Shown here: positions 57,995 to 64,000 of the stretch, piece after piece
How the letters are laid out: every line of letters begins with the position of its first letter
How positions within the stretch are numbered: position 1 is the first letter of the stretch
From: Nitrospira sp.
Lineage (GTDB): Bacteria; Nitrospirota; Nitrospiria; Nitrospirales; Nitrospiraceae
Length of the DNA stretch: 64,000 nt
Direction of reading: 5' to 3'
NCBI GenBank assembly: GCA_037045225.1
Contig: JBAOHZ010000009.1
Coordinates: 2,852,001-2,916,000 of the forward strand
Position numbers and translations under genes: made by a program
Notes under the pieces: generated by a model
What the model was told of the DNA's origin: nothing
What the model saw: only the letters and a program-made list of their open reading frames with translations
Database searches by the model: none

Positions 57995-58620
57995 TTGCCG
58001 AAGATCAACGTCTGTTCCGGCAAAGCCTGCGGCTCTTGCTTGAACATGAGCGAGACCTCGTTGTGGTCGGGGAAGCAATGGATGGCCGGCAGGCGTTCGA
58101 CCTTGCGGTGCTCCACAAGCCCGGTATCGTCTTGATGGACGTGGACATGCCTCGGTTGGACGGCATTACCGCCACGCGGTTAATCCGCAGCTGTGTGCCG
58201 GACAGCAAGGTGTTGATGCTTTCGGTGCATGACGACGATGCCCGGATCGTGGCCGCCGTGCAAGCGGGGGCCTGCGGGTACATCCTCAAGGATGCGGACC
58301 ACCAGGAGTTTTTGCGGATCATTCGCGCAACGTTCAAGGGCGAACCGGTGCGGTCTCCGTTCATGCCCGATGGGTTTGCGAAGCAGGCGGTCGCCTTGGT
58401 GAATCAGCAGGAGGAGTCGAGCGGGGGCGGGTTGTCCCTTTTGACCGATCGCGAGCATGAAATCCTCGCTTGCGCGGCTGCCGGACGGAGCAATAAAGAA
58501 ATCGCCGATCAGTTGTACGTGTCCCTCGATACCGTCAAGACCCATCTGCACCACATTTATCAAAAGTTGCGGGTGAGCGGCCGGGTGGAAGCCGTACTCA
58601 CCTATCTGCAGAGCCGCTAG
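57976..58620 (+). CDS. NarL/FixJ-type response regulator
   Basis: A 214-residue regulator. The receiver has Asp55 in LMDVDMPRLDG, acidic EDQ at the start and Lys in ILKDADH. The C-terminal LuxR-type HTH (about 150-212) has LLTDREHEILACAAAG and LDTVKTHLHHIYQKL. It overlaps the kinase gene by 19 bp, so they form a coupled two-component system. The downstream exported-protein genes are possible targets. Confidence 0.95.
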   Translation: MSITIVIAEDQRLFRQSLRLLLEHERDLVVVGEAMDGRQAFDLAVLHKPGIVLMDVDMPRLDGITATRLIRSCVPDSKVLMLSVHDDDARIVAAVQAGACGYILKDADHQEFLRIIRATFKGEPVRSPFMPDGFAKQAVALVNQQEESSGGGLSLLTDREHEILACAAAGRSNKEIADQLYVSLDTVKTHLHHIYQKLRVSGRVEAVLTYLQSR

Positions 58621-58776
58621 ATCCCCGTTCATTCCCGCCATGGTCCTCACTCGAAGGGTGGAGGGAAAATCCACCCTCCAGGCAATAGGCCCCCTGTCCG
58701 GTTTCCTGTACCGTTCGAGGTGCTAGCGCACCGTGCCGATACGATGCAGTCATCCTTCATGGAGGAGGGAGACATC

Positions 58777-59106
58777 ATGGAAACGGGATCACGAATCATG
58801 TGTGCGTGCTTCATTGTCGTGGGGTTGGGCCTGGGGCCGTGCATAGCGTCCGGGGGACAGGTGCAAGTCATCCATCCCGACCAGATGATCGGAGTTCCCC
58901 CGCCGCAACCGGAGATCGGTTCCGGGGAGCGTCCGACATCCTCCGAGCCGGCGGCAAGTGACATGGAGAAGGGGTTCGATCGTCAACTGATCGTTCCGGA
59001 AAGCGGTGCGTCCGGAAGTATGGATCTCAACAAGCTGAACACGCCGGACGCCGCCGACGCGGAGAATGCGCGTGAGTCGGATCGTCAGTCGTCGGTCTCC
59101 TTTTGA
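58777..59106 (+). CDS. small exported protein
   Basis: A 109-residue protein that I do not recognise. A signal-like start (ACFIVVGLGLGPCIASG) precedes a Pro/Ser/Glu/Asp-rich, probably disordered mature part with VIHPDQMIGVPPPQ. GGAGGAGGGAG sits before ATG 58777. It is the first of three small exported proteins after the two-component system. Confidence 0.65.
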   Translation: METGSRIMCACFIVVGLGLGPCIASGGQVQVIHPDQMIGVPPPQPEIGSGERPTSSEPAASDMEKGFDRQLIVPESGASGSMDLNKLNTPDAADAENARESDRQSSVSF

Positions 59107-59141
59107 TCTCGAGGAATCGTGCCATTGGGAGGAGGCGTACC

Positions 59142-59537
59142 ATGGATAGTCGGACAAGCGGATATGGGCTCTGTGCCTTGTTGATCGGGTTGTGTCTCGG
59201 TGTGGGCTTGCTGGTAGGGTCTGCGTTTGCCGAGCAATCGTGGGTCGACGAAATCAATAACTCCCTCAATTTCTACAAGGCCAGCTATCCCGGTTCGAAT
59301 TGGGAGCCGTACAGTCAGCGGCTGCAGGCCGTCAAAGAGGCGGTGGATCGTGCGGATACCAAGACGGTCAAGTCTGAAATGGGCAAATGGTTCAAGATGC
59401 TCAGGGCCCGTGATCAGGGTATTCACGATGTCGCTGCCGATGAGTTATTCAACTTTGCGTTGATGGTCACGCCGATCCTGGAATACGGCATCACGGTTCC
59501 ACCGGCGCCCGGTGGCGGCACCGAGCCTGGTTATTGA
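59142..59537 (+). CDS. small exported helical protein
   Basis: A 131-residue protein with a clear signal peptide (LCALLIGLCLGVGLLVGSAFA, cleavage likely before EQS). The mature part is helical (WVDEINNSLNFYKASY, LQAVKEAVDRAD, EMGKWFKML) with a Pro/Gly-rich tail. GGGAGGAGG lies before the ATG. No family recognised. It is 35 bp after the preceding gene, so they are likely cotranscribed. Confidence 0.7.
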   Translation: MDSRTSGYGLCALLIGLCLGVGLLVGSAFAEQSWVDEINNSLNFYKASYPGSNWEPYSQRLQAVKEAVDRADTKTVKSEMGKWFKMLRARDQGIHDVAADELFNFALMVTPILEYGITVPPAPGGGTEPGY

Positions 59538-59579
59538 TCCGCGATGCGGGCATTTCAGGCGACGCGAAAGGAGGCTGTT

Positions 59580-60089
59580 ATGAGGTGGAACGCATGCCTA
59601 GTCGTTGCTGCGATAGGGATCTTCTGCCCGACGGCATCAGGATGGGCTGATTCGACCGACAGTCCTATGGTGGGGGCGCGACTCGCTTTGAGCGGGCAGA
59701 TCGTCAAAATCGAGAGCGGGCTTCTGTTTGTCAAAACTCCCTATGGCTTGCAGTTGCGAACCATCAGTCCGAATAAGGCCGACCGGGTGGGGCTGCACAA
59801 TGCTCGTCCCGGCGATGAGGTGTGGCTGCTGATCGATTCCGGAAACGTGCTGCTGGATGCGGCCAGGCCGGGCGGTGAACATTTTGCCAATCACAAGCTC
59901 GTGGCCGGCCGGATTCACTATGCGGACCCCTTCTGGGGAGAGATTCAGATTTCGACCCCTGAGGGATTTGAACGGTTTGACGTCGATGCGCTGGCAGGAA
60001 GTAAGCTGTCGGTATTTCAGGAGGGAATGCCTGTGACGATCGAGTTGGATTCGGATAACGTGATGATCGACATTCAGTCCGACCGGTAA
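59580..60089 (+). CDS. exported protein of unknown function
   Basis: A 169-residue protein. The signal peptide is CLVVAAIGIFCPTASGWA. The mature part is beta-rich (SGQIVKIESGLLFVKTPYGLQLRTI, EVWLLIDSGNVLLDA, GRIHYADPFWGEIQIST), like a small OB or SH3-like barrel repeated. AAAGGAGG precedes ATG 59580. It is third in the exported-protein series. Confidence 0.7.
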   Translation: MRWNACLVVAAIGIFCPTASGWADSTDSPMVGARLALSGQIVKIESGLLFVKTPYGLQLRTISPNKADRVGLHNARPGDEVWLLIDSGNVLLDAARPGGEHFANHKLVAGRIHYADPFWGEIQISTPEGFERFDVDALAGSKLSVFQEGMPVTIELDSDNVMIDIQSDR

Positions 60090-60152
60090 TGTGGCTGTGG
60101 CAGGTGTTGCCACCTTGACTTCATCGTGAGAGGTTCGTACCATTTTTATGAC

Positions 60153-60188
60153 GCGCGCTCCTGCAGGCAATCAGACGCAGGAGCGCGC
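60153..60188 (+). terminator. GC-rich hairpin, possible terminator
   Basis: GCGCGCTCCTGC and GCAGGAGCGCGC form a perfect 12-bp stem with a 12-bp loop between the exported-protein genes and the haem-protein gene. No T-run follows, so it may be an attenuating or mRNA-stabilising structure rather than a full terminator. Confidence 0.5.
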
Positions 60189-60229
60189 TGCCCTCAGAGT
60201 CTGCAACGCGAACGCATCAGAGGCGGTTC

Positions 60230-61009
60230 ATGCAACGTCTGCCGTGGATGCTGGCGTACCTCGTAGCAGCAGGGTGGCTCTCCGCCGTGCCGTCTGCCTG
60301 GGGGCTTGAGTCCTCCGACCGTTCAACCATTCCCTTCCAGACCATTCTCGAATTGGAGCAGACGGCTCGTTTGCTGGCGGTCTTGCTCGACTCCGGCCGC
60401 GCAGTCGTGAATGACAATCAAACCCTGTTGGACGATCCGAGCAGGGCGGACAAGGGTTTCACGCCGGAGGCGTTTGAAGGGCAACTACGCGACATGTTTC
60501 GAGGCCGCGCCGGCATCAACTTGGACGAATTGGCCGGCGGGACATTGTCCCCGCGGAGCCGCCGTCTGCTGCAAGAGCTGGTGGCCGTGAGCAAGCAGGT
60601 GATTGCGGATGCTCAAGCGGAACTCAATCGGCAGGGGGCGGGATTCAAGGGGTTTATTCCGGCCGTGTTCGGCGCGCGCGTGTCCACGCGGTTCACCGCT
60701 GTGACGGGTGTACGACTGAAACAGACCGCCTTGGATCCACGGAATCCTGCCAATCGGCCTGATGCCTACGAACGGGTTGCCTTGGAAGCCTTTGCGGACT
60801 CTTCCTACCCTCGCGAAAAAGTCATCAGTGAAATGGCTGCCAACAGTTCGTCGCTCCGCTTGATGTTCCCGCTCTACGCGACGAGACAGTGTCTCGATTG
60901 TCATGGCGGTCCGAAGGGTGGCCTCGATCGCACGGGTTATCCAAGGGAAGGCCTCACGTTGGGGCAAAACGCCGGTGCCATTAGCGTGCTGTTGCCGGTC
61001 GGAAAATGA
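60230..61009 (+). CDS. DUF3365-type mono-haem c protein
   Basis: A 259-residue exported protein. The signal peptide (MLAYLVAAGWLSAVPSAWG) is followed by a Tll0287-like/DUF3365 domain: a helical ELEQTARLLAVLLDSGRAVV, the PAVFGARVSTRF segment, and a single haem c site CLDCHGG (Cys221, Cys224, His225) near the end with the family's following GGLDRTGYPREG. Such domains usually serve as redox or gas sensors in front of kinases; here it stands alone. It overlaps the next gene (ATGA). Confidence 0.85.
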   Translation: MQRLPWMLAYLVAAGWLSAVPSAWGLESSDRSTIPFQTILELEQTARLLAVLLDSGRAVVNDNQTLLDDPSRADKGFTPEAFEGQLRDMFRGRAGINLDELAGGTLSPRSRRLLQELVAVSKQVIADAQAELNRQGAGFKGFIPAVFGARVSTRFTAVTGVRLKQTALDPRNPANRPDAYERVALEAFADSSYPREKVISEMAANSSSLRLMFPLYATRQCLDCHGGPKGGLDRTGYPREGLTLGQNAGAISVLLPVGK

Positions 61010-62619
61010 AGATCTACATCGTCTTGATGGTGCTGTTGTTCGCGCCGGTCGAGAGTGGATGGGCGAATGAGCGTCCGCCGTCGCCGATGGAAAAGCCGGC
61101 CGGCAGCGGCGTCATTGTTCATCGTGATGGGTATGTCCTCACGGCCCACCATGTCGTTGCGAATGCGAAACGGATCACGATCGTGACATCCGGGGAGTTT
61201 CGGGTGCCCGCCGTGCTGGTGAGTGTGGATGCGGAACACGATCTCGCCTTACTCAAGGTGGAGACGGTCGGACTCTCCGAGGCGCTGCTCGGGTATGCCG
61301 GCGCCGTGAAGCTGGATCAGGAAGTCATTGCTGTCGGGTTCCAGTTCGGGCTGCGCGAAATCACGATCACCCGCGGCCACGTCGCTGCCGTCAGGACCAA
61401 AGGGGTGCAACGGGTCTTTCAGGTCGATGCCGCGGTGAATCCCGGCAACAGCGGTGGTCCGGTGTTCAACCGGAGGGGCGAAGTCCTGGGCATCCTCACC
61501 ACGAAGTTTACCCATCCGTCCGGGATTGTGCCTGAAGGCATGGCCTTTGCTGTGCCCATCAGTTACGCCACACCACTGTTGGCCAACATTCCGGATTTCG
61601 ATTTCTCCGCCATCGGCCGGGGCAGAAGGGAGTCGCCCAAGGGAAAAGGCAACGGGGATCTGATTACGGAACTGATACGAACGTCCGTGCGAATCGAAAC
61701 CCTGCGCATGTCAGAGGGACCGGCCACGGTCATTCACCCTGCTCCGATGCCTCCGTCTTCCGATGGCCGGTACAACGCCCAGCCATCCGTCACTCATGTG
61801 CCGGTGCCCCCCGCCCGTGTCCATGAGCCGGTTCCCCTCGCCGGAGACGAATCTATCGATCGCGTGAATGCGCAACTCCTGACACATCAGCAGGAAGAGC
61901 TCAAGCGACTCGTCGATCAAGGCCTGACACCGCCCGGCGAGATGGTGTTGATCCCGGCCGGCGAGTTCCTCATGGGCATGGAGGATGGTCTGCCCGATGC
62001 GCGTCCGGTGCATCGGGTATATGTGAGTGCCTATTGGATCGACCGGCACGGGGTAACCAACGAGCAGTATCGGGCCTGTGTGGATGGGGGCGCCTGTCTG
62101 ATTCCGAAAGTACGCGACGCCTTCGATGATTCGCAGCGCGCGCAATCGCCGGTGATCAATGTCACCTGGTCTCAAGCCAGAGCCTATTGTCAGTGGATCG
62201 GTAAACGATTGCCGACGGAGGCGGAATGGGAGAAGGCGGCGCGGGGAATCGACGGCCGGCGGTATCCCTGGGGCAATAATGACGCAGTCATTCAGAAAAG
62301 CAGGGTCACGCTGGCGGACGGGAATTCTTCCCATGGCGTCGATCTGCTTGGCACGCTCACGGTCTCCAGTTCACCCTATGGCGTGTTCGGCATGATCGGC
62401 CTGGTGTCGGAATGGGTGAAGGACTGGTATGCGGAAGATTTTTACCCGACCTCGCCGGCCCGGGATCCGCAGGGGCCGTTGCGCGGGTCGTTTCGTGTCT
62501 TGCGGGGCGGCAGCTGGATGGAGCGGCCTCTCGAGTTGCGTGCCGGTTACCGGGGCTGGGACGAGATGACGTATTGGGGGCCGACGTTAGGATTTCGTTG
62601 CGCAACCGACGCTCCCTAG
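61006..62619 (+). CDS. trypsin-like protease fused to FGE-sulfatase-fold domain
   Basis: A 537-residue exported protein. After a signal peptide (1-20), a DegP/HtrA-type protease domain (about 25-205) has an intact triad: His49 (TAHHV), Asp79 (EHDLALL) and Ser149 (GNSGGP). After a Pro-rich linker, a formylglycine-generating-enzyme-fold domain (about 310-535) begins GEMVLIPAGEFLMG, with KRLPTEAEWEKAARG and RVLRGGSW. The paired active-site Cys of true FGE are not seen near its C-terminus, so it is likely a binding domain. ATGA overlap with the haem gene implies coupled translation. Confidence 0.9.
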   Translation: MKIYIVLMVLLFAPVESGWANERPPSPMEKPAGSGVIVHRDGYVLTAHHVVANAKRITIVTSGEFRVPAVLVSVDAEHDLALLKVETVGLSEALLGYAGAVKLDQEVIAVGFQFGLREITITRGHVAAVRTKGVQRVFQVDAAVNPGNSGGPVFNRRGEVLGILTTKFTHPSGIVPEGMAFAVPISYATPLLANIPDFDFSAIGRGRRESPKGKGNGDLITELIRTSVRIETLRMSEGPATVIHPAPMPPSSDGRYNAQPSVTHVPVPPARVHEPVPLAGDESIDRVNAQLLTHQQEELKRLVDQGLTPPGEMVLIPAGEFLMGMEDGLPDARPVHRVYVSAYWIDRHGVTNEQYRACVDGGACLIPKVRDAFDDSQRAQSPVINVTWSQARAYCQWIGKRLPTEAEWEKAARGIDGRRYPWGNNDAVIQKSRVTLADGNSSHGVDLLGTLTVSSSPYGVFGMIGLVSEWVKDWYAEDFYPTSPARDPQGPLRGSFRVLRGGSWMERPLELRAGYRGWDEMTYWGPTLGFRCATDAP

Positions 62620-62622
62620 CCC

Positions 62623-62747
62623 AAGGAATCCTGAAAAAGGCCACCGGCTTCGTTCTCGCTGCGCGAAGAGGCTCAACGTACAGTACTTGTACGCCTCGCC
62701 TCCTCGCTGGCTGCGGCCTTGCCGGACGGCCTTTTTGAGGATTCCTT
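62623..62747. repeat. 125-bp palindromic intergenic repeat, copy 4
   Basis: A 125-bp element starting 3 bp after a stop codon. Its ends are a near-perfect inverted repeat: AAGGAATCCT-G-AAAAAGGCC and GGCCTTTTT-GAGGATTCCTT. The centre has GTACAGTACTTGTACGCC, and the right arm has GGCTGCGGCCTTGCCGGACGGCC. It is the best preserved of four related copies and matches the 11608 copy in length. The arms could form a terminator-like hairpin; the rest of the gap to 62859 holds nothing else evident. Confidence 0.7.
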
Positions 62748-62858
62748 GAAGACGGTTCGTTCGCCTGAGCACATACCCGTCCACCCCCTTTCCCTCCGTG
62801 TCATTCTCACGTACGATAGTCGGATGGTCCGTGCACCTTTGATCGTGCAATCGCCTCC

Positions 62859-64000
62859 ATGACCTTCAGTCCCTTTCACAAAAAAATCCTGTCGGCGCTC
62901 GCGGTGAGCCTGACGGTCTTTGCCGTCGTGGCCGGGCTCAGTAGTACCCGGTGGTTCGAAGTTGTTGAACTAGAGGCGTTGGACCATCTCGTTCGGCGGT
63001 ACGCGGATCCTGCCAAAGCCGATTCCAATCTTGTGTTACTCGCCATCGATGAATCGAGCCTCGAAGCATTCGGGCGCTGGCCCTGGCCGCGTGATCGGTT
63101 CGGCTACGTCGTCCGCTACCTCAAGCAAGCAGGCGCCAAAGCCGTCGTGTTCGATGTGATGTTCTTCGAGGCGGACGAGAATGCGGAAGAATTCGACCAG
63201 TCGTTTGCCGATGACCTGAAGGAGGCAGGTAATGTGTTTCTGCCGATGCTCTTCCAGGCCGAGCCCGCTGCCATCCCGCCTGAGCTGCAGCCTCGCGCGA
63301 CGGTCACGGTGGAGCTGTCGAATGCGAGACACGCGCCGGATACGCATGCCGGAGTGAAACTGCCGATTCCGGTGCTGGCACAGCAGGCGCGTGGACTGGG
63401 TGTCATCAATCTGTCTGCCGACGCAGACGGCCCGACGAGGCGAGTGCCCCTGTTGGGGCAGGTACACGGTAACCTCGTGCCGCACCTCTCGCTGGCGGTG
63501 GCGCAATATCTACTCGGCGCGGACCGGCTCTCGATGCGTGACGGGCGCCTGCAGATCGGCGCCCATGACGTTCCGTTGGGGACCGACGGCAACCTGTTGA
63601 TCGACTGGCATGGTTCGTTGGAGCAGACCTACCATGCGAAGAAGTATTCGATCGGACGGGTCTTGCAGGCCTTCGCGCAGCAGGAGAAAGGCGAACGGCC
63701 GTCGCTTGATCCGTCGCTGTTCAAGGACAAGGTCGTGTTTATCGCCGGTACGGCGGCGGGGCTCTACGATCTTCGTGTCACGCCGTTTTCTGCCGCCACG
63801 CCGGGCGTGCTCATTCACATGGCGGCGTTGGACAACCTCCTGCACGGGCAGGGCTTGCAAGCCGCTCCAAGGTGGTTTTCGTTCACGACCCTTCTTCTGC
63901 TCTGTCTGGCTTCTGCCGGCACGTTTATGTTGTTCCGCTCCTATCCGGTCAAGTTCGGCGTCACGATCGGATTGGCGGTGGCCTACTATGGGTTGGTCGT
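62859..64000 (+). CDS. CHASE2-domain sensor protein, 5' part
   Basis: At least 380 residues; the gene runs off the window. Helix 1 (ILSALAVSLTVFAVVAGL) is followed by a CHASE2 extracytoplasmic domain (about 30-330), with ALDHLVRRYADP, LLAIDESSLEAFGRWPWPRDR, AGAKAVVFDVMF, GVINLSADADG, and FIAGTAAGLYDLRVTPFS then PGVLIHMAALDNLL. Further helices start near 345. CHASE2 is usually joined to an adenylate cyclase, kinase or diguanylate cyclase output domain, which is not visible. ATG 62859 has no strong ribosome binding site. Confidence 0.9.
   Translation, partial: MTFSPFHKKILSALAVSLTVFAVVAGLSSTRWFEVVELEALDHLVRRYADPAKADSNLVLLAIDESSLEAFGRWPWPRDRFGYVVRYLKQAGAKAVVFDVMFFEADENAEEFDQSFADDLKEAGNVFLPMLFQAEPAAIPPELQPRATVTVELSNARHAPDTHAGVKLPIPVLAQQARGLGVINLSADADGPTRRVPLLGQVHGNLVPHLSLAVAQYLLGADRLSMRDGRLQIGAHDVPLGTDGNLLIDWHGSLEQTYHAKKYSIGRVLQAFAQQEKGERPSLDPSLFKDKVVFIAGTAAGLYDLRVTPFSAATPGVLIHMAALDNLLHGQGLQAAPRWFSFTTLLLLCLASAGTFMLFRSYPVKFGVTIGLAVAYYGLV

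Noticed and set aside
61006..62619. Active formylglycine-generating enzyme
   Set aside because: The fold markers are present but the paired active-site Cys are not seen in the C-terminal part, so catalytic FGE activity is not supported.

Overview
The window is GC-rich, densely coded bacterial chromosome from a Gram-negative-type cell: lipoproteins, LspA, a LapB-like protein, MacAB-type export and LolD-type ABC ATPases are all present. The gene set and its style (many His-kinase/response-regulator systems, Thi4 plus ThiC, c-type haem sensor domain, MraZ) fit a Nitrospira-like member of Nitrospirota. That assignment is inference from gene content; there is no 16S rRNA or nitrification gene here. 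I saw no tRNA, rRNA, CRISPR array, prophage or insertion sequence.

Region 1 (1-11.6 kb) opens with the end of a polysaccharide ABC exporter (permease tail and Wzt-like ATPase). A giant hybrid histidine kinase with an Hpt domain and an NtrC-type sigma-54 activator follow. Next come two copies of a two-gene cassette, each a small GFLL-type protein plus a stand-alone LuxR-type HTH protein. Both copies are preceded by a TGGCAYG-N4-TTGAT sequence resembling a -24/-12 promoter. A SnoaL-like protein and a small lipoprotein sit between the copies, and a few small unknown genes follow.

Region 2 (11.6-17 kb, minus strand) is a thiamin operon: sigma-70 promoter, TPP riboswitch, intrinsic terminator, thiC, a sulfide-dependent-type thi4, a TPR protein, a degenerate receiver and ygfZ. 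Region 3 (17-21.7 kb) holds a large metzincin-like protein with a 99-residue partner, paired palindromic operator-like sites, an ABM-type protein, a HigBA-type toxin-antitoxin pair whose toxin lacks a normal start codon, and an HNH nuclease.

Region 4 (22-42.5 kb) carries nadA, ileS-lspA, uppP, a HhH lipoprotein, a MacAB-type efflux system, a degenerate HD-GYP protein, rusA, an isolated mraZ, fmdB, comF, a LolD-type ATPase split from its large permease by a class 1A pyrD and a third stand-alone LuxR HTH gene, and bioB. Region 5 (42.6-52.9 kb, minus strand) is housekeeping: rplU-rpmA-obgE-proB-nadD-rsfS plus a LapA/LapB-like fusion, and gap-pgk-tpiA-secG behind a near-consensus promoter; ilvE lies on the plus strand between them.

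Region 6 (53-64 kb, plus strand) has mutS2, a sensor kinase/NarL-type regulator pair, three small exported proteins, a mono-haem DUF3365-type protein overlapping a trypsin-FGE-fold fusion, and the start of a CHASE2 protein. Together they look like an envelope-sensing cluster. Four related intergenic repeats, two of them exactly 125 bp, each abut a stop codon at 11.6, 14.7, 23.3 and 62.6 kb.
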